Below the pieces are notes generated by a model. It saw nothing but the letters and a program-made list of their open reading frames with translations, did not search any database and had not been told where the DNA came from. 64,000 bases of DNA from positions 28,786,001-28,850,000 of the forward strand of contig JAUIMM010000178.1 in assembly GCA_031769625.1 (NCBI GenBank), in the 5' to 3' direction. The translations under genes were made by a program, and so were the position numbers. This DNA comes from Taudactylus pleione (lineage: Eukaryota; Chordata; Amphibia; Anura; Myobatrachidae). Below, piece after piece: positions 32,495-43,264 of this stretch. Each line of letters opens with the position of its first letter. Positions within the stretch are counted from its first letter, which is position 1.

Positions 32495-33690
32495 TCACAT
32501 TAAAAGACTGACATCCGCCAAAGTGCATGTGCTAATAAAGGAGAGGAACAAAAGTTCTAAGAACCATTTAACCTCAAAGTCAAGGTTTAAACCACCAGGC
32601 TGTAAAGTGCCGAGCTCATAGATTAATTTCATTTTAGCTCTGGCCAACTTTCCTGCTAAGTCTTTATGTCTCCAATGGCCTTTCACCCACTTTAAACCCA
32701 GAAAGCATTTGATCGCATTTGAAGAGCATTGAAGGAATAATCTAAAGTAATTAGAAAGGGCAGGGAATTCAAGATCCTTTCTAATTTTTCTCAAATGCTC
32801 CTCTAACATTACTTTTAGGACTCTTGAAGTTTGGCATATATAAAAAGGCCTACAATCACATTGAATGGCATATATTAAATTTTTGGTGTTACAAGTGATG
32901 AATTCTCTCACCCTAAATAAGTTCCCATTTATCTCAATCTCCTCAATTTTTTGTTGTTATTATCCCTCATTTTCACTCCGTTACATCCCGGACAAACCCC
33001 ACAGCGATGAAACCCTGTGGATTTAATGGTTGTCATGTGTAGATACTCTTTCATTTCTTAGAGGTTGGTACCTATTGAATACATTTATATCCTGCCTAGG
33101 GTAAGGTTGAAAGGACTTATAACCACCTTTATTCAAATTTTGCCACCATTCTAAAGATTTGCCAATTTGTTCCTCATCATAATTTTTCTTATTATCCCCA
33201 TATGATCTGGGGAATACTTGTCTCAAATTAATTTTATATTTGTCCTCTGTTCCATTTAGATCCCTATTATTTTTAATCATATATCCTCTAGTATTCCCTT
33301 CTATTTTAGGCTTCTGATAATTTTCCCCCTTTCTCTTATTTATTTTTCCTTTATTTCTAGTCCACTCAATCTGAGGTATATCATGATTGAATTCGCTCCC
33401 TGTACCTTTTCTTCTTTATAATGTCAGAACCCTCTATTGGGTCTAAATTGAGAATTGCCTTTTTGTCTCAATTGAATTTCTTTACCTTCTGATCTATTAA
33501 TAATCTTTCTTCTTTTTTTTATTTTAATCTCAATTCTTTTTTCTAAATCCTTGAAATCTTGTAGATCTGAAAATGGCATAATAATTTCTTTATACAGCGT
33601 GATCTCCTCTAATTTTACCAAATCATTGCTTCTATCCTGAATAATTAAATTCATAAGAGCGTAGGAACATTCCTTCAAAATACTGTCCCA
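32495..33690 (-). pseudogene. Internally deleted Penelope-like element (N-terminal region joined to linker and GIY-YIG)
   Basis: Minus strand. 33678-33424 (starting MKECSYALMNLIIQD, basic coiled-coil-like KRIEIKIKKRRK) and 33280-33023 (QVFPRSYGDN, EWWQNLNK) look like the charged N-terminal region of a PLE polyprotein. Just after (about 33027-32985) comes FHRCGVCPGC, equivalent to the CGSCVAC linker of the 28-kb element. Then 32911-32495 has NLIYAIQCDCRPFYICQTSR, EEHLRKIRK and YELGTLQPGGLN: the GIY-YIG nuclease with YVG changed to YIC. The whole RT core is absent, removed at about 33030. Stops and shifts interrupt every segment. N-terminal assignment is inference from position and composition. 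Confidence 0.7.
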
Positions 33691-33817
33691 CTCATTTCTA
33701 AAGCTATCACTTTACAGGCGGTGTTTGAAAAATAGCAGTATCTGATTGGTTGGTCTCCACTTTATATCTATTTAAGGCTTAGTGCATCCCCCTCTATGTC
33801 TCTAGAATTACAGTGCT

Positions 33818-34326
33818 TGTAGCTGGTACAAAATGCAGCAGCCAGGCCCTTACTGAATAACCTCATTCCAGCCACACAACACTTGTTTTCCATTCCCTTC
33901 ACTAGTTCCCAGTAAGATGGAAAAGATGGAATATCTGTTTCAAATTTGGTTTATTGATTTTCAAATCCTTACATAGCTAGGGTCTGAGGTACTTGAAGTA
34001 GCTGTTGATCATTCACCGTTTTACTTAATAACTTCACTCTATAGATGAAAGACATTTAGCTTAGAATCTTGCATGTTACTCTCCTTAATTCACATCTTGC
34101 ACAGTTCAAGAAGCCCTCACTCTAGGAACCTCTTGCAGGTCACACCACAGCTCCTGTCTCAAGAGATATCTACTTATTTGTCTCACAGCTCTCTGAGCTT
34201 CTTTTATCTCTTGAAAATTACAAGACATACATGGTCAAACAATGTGACATCTATTCAGCTTCTCATAAAGCCTTTTCAGCCCAAAACTCACACATTTTCA
34301 ATCCTTTGCTATCTAGCCTGCTGCAT

Positions 34327-34329
<3 letters not shown>
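33818..34329 (+). pseudogene. L2/CR1-type LINE ORF2 fragment
   Basis: 33830-33880 reads LVQNAAARPLLNNLIPA, the conserved segment just before the LHWLPV block in L2/CR1 reverse transcriptases. 33890-34000 carries degraded equivalents of HW.PV...I.FKI. Several stops. It ends at a (TA)n tract. Confidence 0.6.

Positions 34330-34372
<43 letters not shown>
34330..34372. repeat. (TA)n microsatellite
   Basis: About 21 TA repeats, directly at the 3' end of the minus-strand PLE terminal region. Confidence 0.95.
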
Positions 34373-34376
<4 letters not shown>

Positions 34377-35280
34377 AGAGGGAGAGAGATATGTAATAAG
34401 GGGCACTCACCAGTGTTTCCTAGGGATAAAAAAATGCAGTCCTTTATTATTTGCACAAGTAAAAGGTAGTCAAGTAGTCGACATTAGGTCACCAAAAGGG
34501 ACCTTTACCAAAATGCACACCTGCACAGCATATCACAATCAGGACAACCAGCACCAAGAGAAAACAGCAGCAAACTTACTTTGCACTTCCAACTTATATA
34601 CCCCACATACCAATTAACAGTGGTGCCAAACATGTCTAACTTCCACATTCCCACTGAAACACATGCTAAAAGTAAATGTACTCCATTTCCGGTTCGGTGG
34701 AACGCATCTGTGTCACTTCCGGGCATGCTGTAATAGTGTAACTCAGTAGAAAGACAGCCCCATACTACTCAATAAACACCGGTACACACATACCAAGTGT
34801 TCAAGGTAGTCTGTAGTTTCACGAAACCAGACATATGAATGGGGCTACCAAAACCCATACTAACAATAATGGGATTATACATTTTCCTACTTCTGGTCTA
34901 GTGGAATGCGTCAGCGTCACTTAAAGTCCAGCAAACATCCATTATTTAATACCTCAAATGGAAATTCCCATAATTACTTAGTAGGATAACTTTATTGTGC
35001 TGCATAACACTTTCATGAACAATATGTTAAATAGGGCATATAACGAGCTGGAAATGCATAACAGTAAAGACTTAAAAATAAGTCCCAAAGAGCAATCAAG
35101 AAAGGAACATTGACACAAAAACACTGATATATAGACGAAAAACATACATATAAAAAAAATATTTAAAAAAATGGTTGATCAATTAAATAATTAATCATTC
35201 AAAGGAAAGTGCTATGGCTGTAAATTACGTTATACCTGTATTGTTAATGTAAAAATATTTTGAACAAGTTATTTACTTTT
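34373..35280 (-). mobile_element. Penelope-like element 3' terminal region
   Basis: Lies downstream of the minus-strand GIY-YIG remnant. On the minus strand it carries a 'ccggaaatgg'/'cggaagtgac' pair, a TATA-like 'gggtatataag' (34591-34601) and a stem AGGTCCC-tttt-GGTGACCT (34487-34505) ending close to GTCGACTAC. 34888-34925 has a second diverged 'cttctggtctagtggaatgcg' block like 34685-34710. Outer end abuts (TA)n. Confidence 0.5.
34470..34510 (-). ncRNA. Decayed hammerhead-like module
   Basis: The minus strand has stem AGGTCCC/GGTGACCT, then TAATGTCGAC where GAAACGTCGAC would be expected; the CUGANGA box is unrecognisable. Read as a dead relative of the modules at 30219 and 41880. Confidence 0.3.
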
Positions 35281-35640
35281 AGTCTATTAGGGGCTAGAGT
35301 GTCAAGAAAAAAAGGCTATTTAGCCTCAAGTTTTTTAGGGAGCAGGGTACGATAACTGCCTCTAATTAGTTTTGAGACCCAATCAATTATGCGACACGTT
35401 AAAATTGACACCTGGTGTCCATGTTGAAGGATATGTTTTGCAATGGGTTTATCAGTAGAACCAGTATTCCGTGCTTGTTAGATTGAGCTCCTGTGCTTCG
35501 CCATCTTTTCTCTGAAACTTCAAGTGATCATCCCAATGTAGGCCAAGCCATGGGGGGGAGTTTATTAGATAGATTATGAAGTCCAAAAGACAATGCAGTT
35601 TATATCGAATCTTGATAGGTCTGCCATTCTGAGAATGTGG
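35281..35640 (-). pseudogene. Penelope-like GIY-YIG domain remnant
   Basis: Minus strand, two frames: DFIIYLI (GIY-like) then, shifted, HGLAYIGM, SFREKMAKHRSSI, TDKPIAKHILQHGHQ, CRIIDWVSKLIRGSY, LPKKLEAK and FFLDTL. Order and spacing match the GIY...YIG...R...H nuclease of PLEs, but the sequence differs from the 28-kb element, so this is another PLE lineage. One frameshift near 35555 and at least two stops. Upstream RT not found. Confidence 0.65.
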
Positions 35641-36497
35641 AAAAGTGGTCAACAACCCTAGACCTGCACATAACGCAATTACTTCATTTCAAATAGCCTG
35701 TTTTTTTCATGTTCAGCCAAGTGTTGTTAGCATTATTTAATTGGCTTCTCTGGTGCACCAATAGTTGATTTAAAATCTTGCCATGTCTATATGCCACCAT
35801 TGGAGCCTTCTGCAAACTGCTTCCAATTGACCTGTCAGAAGCTCTAATCAGCCAGTGTCTTCTAACTAAAATAGCAACAATCTGTGATGACATCACAGTT
35901 ACTGCTAAGGACTATATATATATAGTGGCAGTATAACCATAGAGGGTGCTGGTGTGTCAGTGTGGGGCTGAAGGGATCTGGCCACACACAGAAGTAAAAG
36001 GGTGTGTGTTCAAGACTAATGGCTGCTATATGACTAGATCCCAGGTGAGGCAGCTGGTGGACACAGTCAGACAGTTCAGGTGAGGCTACGGTTGGGATTC
36101 ATACCTGCAAGGAGGCAGGGAGATCCCTATACCTCTTAAAGTTTCCTTGTGAGAAGTTGCAGCCAACCAGCTCTGAAAGCTAGACCAGGCCAGAAGGCCA
36201 CTGTCCAGTCCTGCATGTTGCAGGAAGGGCCACCAATCTCCAAGACTGTGAGAGACTTTCATGCAAATCAGCTACTTTTATAGAGAGAGTTCAAGAAGTG
36301 AGCTAGCCCCTGAGTGAGGGCTAGGGTTTATTATTTTTCGTTCATTTTGTTTCCTGATTTCCATGCTGGAAGTAAAGCACCATTTTCATGTATAATTTAC
36401 TGGAATGCCATGTGTGGACTCTAATTCAACACCTAACCATTGCACTGCTAACACCCATCTACCGAGCTAATTACCCCAAGTCATCACAAAAAAAAAA
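35641..36497. other. No recognisable gene
   Basis: 35880-36400 includes a short TATA-like run and 'gtggcagtataaccatagagg'; nothing identifiable. Confidence 0.35.
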
Positions 36498-36511
36498 TTA
36501 TATATATATAT

Positions 36512-36546
<35 letters not shown>
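36498..36546. repeat. (TA)n microsatellite
   Basis: Two TA runs split by 'ttgtg', at the left end of the inverted-repeat element that follows. Confidence 0.9.
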
Positions 36547-36549
<3 letters not shown>

Positions 36550-37016
36550 ATATCATACAAACTCGGCATGCTTTTCATACTGCAACTCCTTTGAACATAG
36601 GGAATGTTGGTTCCAAAATATTGCAATAATTTGTTAAGCTGACCACCGCTTCATGGTCATTCCCATCTGGCCAGTCCCTACACTGATTCTCAGATAAATG
36701 AACTTGATCTGCCACCTTTGACTCAAGCTGCATACATTTTAAACATGAAACTGGGTCCTGCCTTAAAGAGACAGGACCACACCCAGGGCTATCAGGTAAT
36801 AAGCACCTGGAAAAAGAAAAAAAGGTTGTCTTACATTTGAAAAACAGGGTGCCCTAGCAAGTGTGACCACAAAATTTAAATAAACGGCAGGCTTCATCCA
36901 CAGCGTGAAGCGGTGGTCAGCTTAACAAATTATTGCAATATTTTGGAACCAACATTCCCTATGTTCAAAGGAGTTGCAGTTTGAAAAGCATGTGAGTACC
37001 GAGTTTGTATGATATT
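36547..37016. mobile_element. Element with ~110-bp terminal inverted repeats
   Basis: 36547-36655 and 36904-37016 are inverted copies (shared 'gtcagcttaacaaatt', 'attgcaatattttggaacca', 'cctatgttcaaaggag', 'gagtttgtatgat'). The 250-bp centre carries 'ccatctggccagtcccta' and 'gatctgccacc'. Part of one arm plus this centre recurs inverted at 42870-43063. Non-coding. Confidence 0.8.
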
Positions 37017-37482
37017 TTTTATGTAGATGGTGTGGTCACATGCCAAGGGCACCCCAGATGGTTGAGTGCCGTGGATTAAGCCTGTCGTTGTATGTATGTT
37101 CTGTACATACACAAACACACGATTGTTTTACCCATGTAATGTTAAATACTAGCATTGTTGTTTTTAAAATATTTTTTCTAACATTGCTTATTAATATTTT
37201 TACTAAAAGAGCATTAAGTGATCCAGATGACCTTTATCAGACAGGTTTGAAAATAAACTAGTTTGACATAACCTCGCTCTCTCCTCCTAACTCTTAGTCA
37301 TTCATTACAGTACATCAGACTTGAAAGGCAGCCAGCTGTTATCAATCTGTCTGAGTTTTATTTCAGAAACAGGTAACTGTTAATGTTACAGAAAAGCTGA
37401 TTTTACATTTATTCCAAATGTAATATAATTCTATAAACAAAATTCATGTCATGTTGCTACTGTAGTTCTCTGAATCCACATA

Positions 37483-38128
37483 GGGCCTGATTCAGGTTTG
37501 TACGCATATCATGCAGCCTCTGTGGGGTTATTTACTAAAGAGCAGGTTTTTTAGAAGATGTTACCCAGAGCAACCAATCAGATTCTAGCTATTATATTCT
37601 ATAAGGTGCTAGATAAGTGTTAAGTAGAATCTGATTGGTTGCTTATGGCAACATCTCCACTTCTAAAAACCCACACTTTAGTGAGTATACCCCTGTGTCT
37701 TTGTATGCAACGGCTGTGTTATAATATGCTAATGCTGTAAGAGACATCATGGTGCAAACAGATGCCTCTTCCATGATCTGCTGCTGCATCCGAGGATGTA
37801 GCATCAGATCACTTGGTAGAACATCGGCCAACTGAGTAACCCTTAGGTTACTGTGGATGGCCGGTGTTTTCGTGCTGCCAGAACCAGTGACTCTGGCCTT
37901 GGCAAATCCAGAAAATTAGCCTACGTACCCTCATTTTCTGTGGTGCTGGTTGTAACCAATTCTTCCCCACTCCCAAATGGCCACAGCATATCAATCATAC
38001 TTAGGATTAGGGGCACTGCGACCCTTGTTGCAAACACAGATCGGCACAGATTATGTGCATGCACCCATCGGCAGACATTGGAGTTGTATGTAAACCATCG
38101 TGTTTGTGTACAACTCTGAAATAGGCCC
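37483..38128. mobile_element. GGGCC-type element I (TSD ATA)
   Basis: Ends GGGCCTGATTCAG and (reverse complement of right end) GGGCCTATTTCAG, flanked by ATA at 37480-37482 and 38129-38131. Body related to H (both have 'gctgcatcc..ggatg' and a 'agaaaat' pair). 172 bp of its 646 bp is a nested MITE at 37523-37694. Confidence 0.75.
37523..37694. mobile_element. Palindromic MITE, TTTACTAAAG-type, nested in I
   Basis: Ends 'ggggttatttactaaag' and 'ctttagtgagtatacccc'. Arms share 'agaatctgattggttgc' with its inverse 'gcaaccaatcagattcta'. The target duplication is unclear. Confidence 0.7.
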
Positions 38129-38131
38129 ATA

Positions 38132-39073
38132 GTGAACAATTGTGAGCAGACAAAGTAGCAGCAAAAATAGTCATTAAATTGTATTTAAGTTGTGGTGTTT
38201 ATGTTGTAGTTATACACCAACCAATGTCACTCTCTAGATAATATTTTTATAAAGATTACCGTCTAGGTTTGTGAAATGTTTATGCTTTAAATGAAAACAC
38301 AGCATTTACCACCATATTAGCATATGCTGTATAAATGATAAAAATGTTACTTAAAAGTCATAATTTTAAATATTCAAAAGCATTAATTAGCAGCTATTAA
38401 TAACATTTGTGATGCATTTCCCTTAACATACTGCTATTCATTCATTGTATCCTTAAATACATGTGCCTTTGTCTGGTAAAAGAGCAAACATATTACAACC
38501 ACAGCTTGTCCTAGCCCTGAAGGTTAACACAGTGGGATCTGAAAACAGAGAATGGATCACCAGATGCAAGCTGAGGTTACCTACTTAGCTAGAGACACAG
38601 CAAATGGCTATTATTTATTGCCATAGCTTCTGGAAATGAAAGCCTGGCCGCATTTGCACTTCGTTGTCACTAATTTTAAATTTAAGCAAATATAATGTAA
38701 CTGTGTTTTTCAAATTTGTTCATCAGATGATCCATCTCCCTGTTAAGTTTGATGATAGATATGCCTGGCAAAAAGCTACAATCTGGTACAGTTAATTATA
38801 TTAGTCCAGCCTTTTGTTTGTTGTAAACACACTACAGTATTTTGAATGTGTCTTTATTTTGAGGTACTTATTAATTCTTGTGCTACTTAAACACAATTAC
38901 ATTTCACTTGGTTCTTGGGATATATATCCAGTGTTGGCAATTTCTTTGGTATGTAATTTTCGTACAGAAGTTTTCATTGTTAATTTTTGGCACTTCTCAA
39001 TAATTTGTATATAACTTTTGTATTTATATTGTGAAAAGACATTATTTTAAGTAAGTTGTCTTCTTATATTACA
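38132..39073. other. No recognisable feature
   Basis: AT-rich, no repeat or coding signal I can name. Confidence 0.4.
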
Positions 39074-39180
39074 GGTTGAGACTCCCATATCCAAAATGCT
39101 TTGGACCAGAAGTATTTTAAATACTGCATATTTCTGTATTTTGGAATATTTGCATACCATAATGAAATATCATGGGAATG
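39074..39180. mobile_element. Pogo/Tigger-like MITE fragment (tentative)
   Basis: 'atccaaaatgctttggacca' + 'gaagtattt' ... 'ttggaatatttgcatacc' + 'ataatga' resembles the left part of a vertebrate non-autonomous DNA transposon I recall from mammals as well. Right end not found; a PLE-type hairpin follows directly. Confidence 0.35.
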
Positions 39181-39231
39181 TCTGAGGAAGCCGCTGAGGT
39201 ATACCACAAGGTGGGGAAACGCATTACAGAC
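39179..39231 (+). ncRNA. Hammerhead-like module, decayed
   Basis: TGT-CTGAGGA at 39179-39188, a stem region CCGC...GTGG containing GGTATACC, then GGAAACGCATT-ACA. The core CTGAGGA fits CUGANGA and TGT/ACA gives stem I. An extra G before GAAAC and CAT for CGT weaken it. Confidence 0.35.
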
Positions 39232-40369
39232 TCTGTGCTCCAAACCACTACCCAATCAACAAGTCCCTCCCAACTACTAGCGAACAAAAAGTATTGTTAT
39301 ACTAATTGGCTCTCAACTAAACTAAATGATATGGACTAATATACACTTGGAATCTTGAAGTGTTCTTTTGGGACATAATCCAGAGAGACGCCCAAAGAAG
39401 TGTTGAATTTTCTCAATATATATATATTCATTTGTCTTTTTATATTTTCATATCACAGCAATCTCTGTGGAGGTGTTGGTGGTTCACTAATAATTTTTTG
39501 CTGTTTCATAATCACATGCTCAGATATTAACCTGATATTTTATTGTTATCATGTATTTTTTCTTGTGTCATATGTTTGTGTGTCTGTATATGGCCATCTA
39601 TAGGCAATATTAAATTATATTTAATACAATCAAGGTTTTAGGTCTCCAATCAGCAGCACTTCTTTCTCTTTTTGTCTTGGTCTTTACTGTCAAGAGGTGT
39701 GTCAATCACCTCTATTAAGAAGCTGCAGCATAAATTGGTTGTAAGATTGATATATCCATATTCTGATTAGGCGCCAAAGGTGTGCTTTTTTGGTGTTTGC
39801 TTATCATTGGTGTTTAGCAGTTATATTGAGTTCAGAAACTATTTAGTCTAAGGTACAAGCTCATTGTGAATTTGAATCCGCAGGATGCACCTACTCCTAT
39901 TTGGCCACTAATCCTTTGATGAGATGGCTTAGGTGGAGTGAGTATTTGGTGGAGAAAAGGTTGGTTGCTGGGGCACTCTCACATACCCAACTCTACTGCT
40001 TAAGAGATAGCACCATGTTATTTGCAGTTAGCTTTTGTACTTATGTTCTAGTATGGGGAATCTGGCTTGTTATTACCATTGCTATGGTTTCATGTTCCTT
40101 TCATGTATGTATAACCTTGTTTTATGTGATATATGGTGTACCCTGGCCTGCAGGTCTCATTCCTTCCTTCCCCTTTCTCTATTTATTGTGTTTATCTCCT
40201 TTTTGTTTTACATTTTCTTTGTGAAAAATCAATAAAAATTATTTTTTTAAAATAGGTGCTTCTTTAAGGGCAGGTTAAAAAAATTTGAAGGTGGTGTCCC
40301 AGTAGCTTTGGCTTTGAGTGTGGTCTATATGGTATCCAGACTTTAGAAAGAGAGTAAATAGGTCAACAG

Positions 40370-40515
40370 TGACTAGATAGACACCAGATGTTAGACAGTC
40401 AAAAGGTCGACAGGAACAAAAGGTTGACATAGAAAAGGTCAACATGGAAGAAGGGTGACAGGTACATATGGTCATCATGCTCAAAATGTCAACATTAAAA
40501 TGGTCGACACACAAA
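40370..40515. repeat. Degenerate 12-15-bp repeat ('aaaaggtcgacat')
   Basis: 'aaaaggtcgacagg', 'aaaggttgacatag', 'aaaaggtcaacatgg', 'aaatgtcaacattaa', 'aaatggtcgacac' in succession. Confidence 0.6.
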
Positions 40516-40560
40516 TGCTCATCTCCCAGTCAAGAATTGATTAATGTAGTCTGGTAAACT

Positions 40561-40700
40561 CCTCCACCAACACATTTCGGAACATAAGTCCCTTTCTCAA
40601 GGCATCGAGGTGAAGGAATAAAGGAATCCCCTTTTATCGGGAGTGAAAATATAGCTTTCAGTTTTGGCAAAAACCAGAACCAGAAGTGACGTTCCATAAT
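40561..40700 (-). mobile_element. PLE terminal module with TATA-like box and hammerhead-like hairpin
   Basis: Minus strand: 'ggaacgtcacttctgg', 'cccgataaaagggg' (TATA-like), then 'gccTTGAGAAAGGGAC' + 'TTAT' + 'GTTCCGAAATGTGTTGG' (40604-40567). Stem II GGGAC/GTTCC pairs with one G-T wobble, loop TTAT. No PLE coding sequence is adjacent. Confidence 0.5.
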
Positions 40701-41459
40701 GGACATTGTCTCAATGCTGAAAAAAGCATGGAATGTGCAGTAGCTGAGCTTCTGGAGAGGTTACAACTGCAGTCAGCTAGTATGTACATTTCTCCACTAT
40801 GTCTTCATTTTGTGCATATTGTAATCTGGAGGCAGCAATGTGTGGCATAATAATGTGAAATAGAGTTTTAAATTTATAGTAAAATATAAGTTATTACAGC
40901 AGTGTGAAACTTTGAGCACTTCTTTAACCCTTGGCAGACAGATATTGATGGCAAGTAATTGGCGTGTAAATGCTATATTACCTGCATATGCCATAAAAAG
41001 CATGATAAATATGTAACTCTTAACTTTCCTGCATGAGAAAAAACTGCCAGAAATGTGCCCCAGTATGTGGGTAGTTATGAGAATCTCTGCCACTCTTCCT
41101 GTAAGGGTGGATGCTGCTGAAAGAAGCTTCTCTAAGATCCAAATGATTACAAACTACCTAAGCATACATACACACAATGGGGTTTTCTGAGTACCCAGAA
41201 ACCCACCCTGATGGACCAAATTTGTTTATTAGAGACAGAGACAGCACTGTCTCTGTCTCTGCACTGGCCATGGGCGTGATGGAAATATCGAGGCTCCACA
41301 GAGAGCTCTCATTGGCAGAGCACTCTTCAAAGAATATAGGTATTGCCGAGGGAGCTACTGTACTACACATACCAAGCAGCAGCAACAGCAGCTTCACTCA
41401 CATGGGCTCCAGCGGTGACCCTGCTTCTCCTCCCTCTGCAGCCCTCAGTAAGTATACTG

Positions 41460-41748
41460 ATGTTTATGTATGGATGTATGTATGTTGTATGATGTGTATA
41501 AGTATACTTGTGTGTATGCAAGTATCCTTATGTGTGTGTCTGTGTGTATGCTGTGTGTGAGTATGCTTATATATTATCTGTGTCTGTATGTATGCTATGT
41601 GTTTGTATGCTATGTATTTACACATGCTTGTGTGTGTATGCTATGTGTGTGTATGTTAATGTACCCAGATTATATATATATATATATATATATATACAAA
41701 GATTTTATATATATATATACAGTATATATATATATATATATATATATA
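41460..41748. repeat. (TGTA)/(TG)-rich tract and two (TA)n runs
   Basis: 41460-41660 is alternating purine-pyrimidine 'tgtatg' variants; (TA)n at 41670-41696 and 41706-41748. Abuts the large palindrome. Confidence 0.9.
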
Positions 41749-41990
41749 AACAACAAAAATCAGGCAGCACTCAGAGTCTTAGTACATACAATACCCTCAC
41801 CAGACGGGTTTAATGGTCAGTCAACATTTCGAGGTGTATCCACCCCTTCCTCAGGACAACATAATCATGATTATGTTGTCCTGAGGAAGGGGTGGATACA
41901 CCTCGAAACGTCGACTGACCATTAAACCCCTCTGGTGAGGGTATTGTATGTACTAAGATTCTGAGTGCCGCCTGATTTTTGTTGTTTATA
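41745..41990. repeat. 246-bp near-perfect palindrome made of inverted PLE ends
   Basis: Arms 41745-41867 and 41868-41990 mirror around 'ataatca|tgattat' with only a few mismatches over 123 bp each. Each arm contains 'cctgaggaaggggtgg' ... 'cctcgaaacgtcgact' (plus strand 41880-41917, degraded by a few bases on the other arm) and 'accattaaacccctctgg'. This is the terminal module of a Penelope-like element in head-to-head arrangement, with outer ends at TA-rich sequence. Confidence 0.8.
41878..41920 (+). ncRNA. Hammerhead-like module in the palindrome
   Basis: CCTGAGGA (core CUGANGA with N = G), stem GGTG-gata-CACC, then C-GAAAC and GTC, the canonical cleavage triplet. The best core match in the window, but the base pair next to the core (A with C) is wrong and stem III would be almost absent. 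Confidence 0.4.
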
Positions 41991-42086
41991 CAGTATGGGG
42001 GTGCTGTCCCCCTTGGAGGGCACCAGAGCAAGGATTGGGCTATATGCCTTTTTGACACAGAGTGTGGGAGTGCCGGTGCACTGTTT

Positions 42087-42088
<2 letters not shown>

Positions 42089-42117
<29 letters not shown>
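42089..42117. repeat. (TA)n microsatellite
   Basis: About 14 TA repeats. Confidence 0.9.
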
Positions 42118-42119
<2 letters not shown>

Positions 42120-42423
42120 TTTTATATATATTTAATATTGTGGTGGGAGGGGTTGTGAAACCTGTGTGTTCTGCATTAGCAGTGGAGGTGTGGAATTCCA
42201 GGTTTTCACATTTACACAGGTACAGCTGGAATAATCACTGGAGCACAGGAAGGGTTTAAAAATCTCACACACCTGTTGCTCCTTGCTCCTGATGCCAGAC
42301 AAACTGGTGATAGGCTAGGGGTGGTGGTTAGCATTAGGATGCCAGGACCTGGAGGGTCCACAAATTTTGTAACTGCTGACTGTTAAGCACAAGGAGTGCT
42401 GGAATATTTATATTTAAGTTTAA

Positions 42424-42779
42424 TGGTGCATACACACGATCAGATTTTTTCTTCAGATATGGACGATAACGATTTAAAAATCGTTCAGTCGTTCATATCT
42501 GAAGGAAAATCGTTCATATCTGACATGCCTGAACGATGGACGATCAACGATGCGCGTTCCCGTTTGTCAGATAACGATATCTGACATCTGATGGGTTTGC
42601 AGTCAGACTTGGACGATTCCATTCATTTTAATGCAGTCAAAAATCGTTCAATCGTTCAAATCGTTCAAATCGTTCAAAACTTTGGTCAAATCGTCCAAAT
42701 CGTTCAAATCGTTTAATCGTTCAGTCGTTCATCTGACAAATCTGACAAGTCTGACAAATCTGACCGTGTGTACGCTCCA
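42424..42779. mobile_element. Twin MITE copy 1, TGGTGCATACACACG ends (TSD TAA)
   Basis: 356 bp. Ends TGGTGCATACACACGATCAG and (reverse complement of right) TGGAGCGTACACACGGTCAG; TAA at 42421-42423 and 42780-42782. Left half is a hairpin (TTCAGATATG with CATATCTGAA, and ACGATTT with AAATCGT). GTCAGATA-acga-TATCTGAC follows at about 42567. The right half is a 10-bp tandem run of 'aaatcgttca'. The 3-bp TWA duplication fits PIF/Harbinger. Confidence 0.85.
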
Positions 42780-42869
42780 TAATTGTTATGTACCTGTGCT
42801 CATGTTTTCTAATGTGCAGTGTTTGCTGCCTGTTTGGTGTCCTCATTTCTATACCCCATGTAGGACCCA

Positions 42870-43063
42870 TATAGCTTGAGCCAAATGTGGCAGATCAAAG
42901 ATCATATATCTGAGAGTCAGTGTAGGGACTGGCCAGATGGGAAGACTGTGAAGTGGTTGGTCAGCTTGACAAATTATTGCAATATTTGTAACTCAAATTC
43001 CTGTGCATTCAAAGGAATTACAGTTTGAAAAGTAAGTATGTGCCGAGTTTGTAAGATACATAG
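42870..43063. mobile_element. Single-arm copy of the 36.5-kb inverted-repeat element
   Basis: 'gtgtagggactggccagatg', 'gtcagcttgacaaattattg' and 'gccgagtttgtaagata' match the reverse complement of 36547-36735. Only one end remains. Confidence 0.7.
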
Positions 43064-43264
43064 ATGTATGGAAACCCGCCTTTAAAAATCCTGCATTTGC
43101 CACTGCTAAGATCTACTGTATGATGGAGCAAGAAAATCTCAGTGAACATTCCATCATTAGTGTTAATCACGTGGTCTCACAACAGATGGCATATGATGAT
43201 ATGATGGATGACTTTGCTGCAAGAAAGTCAAGGCGAGTAAGGATGAAGAACAAGACCACATTTA

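Noticed and set aside
41470..42058. Similar peptides on plus and minus strands (NNKNQAALR...)
   Set aside because: Explained by the 246-bp palindrome, not by a pair of genes.
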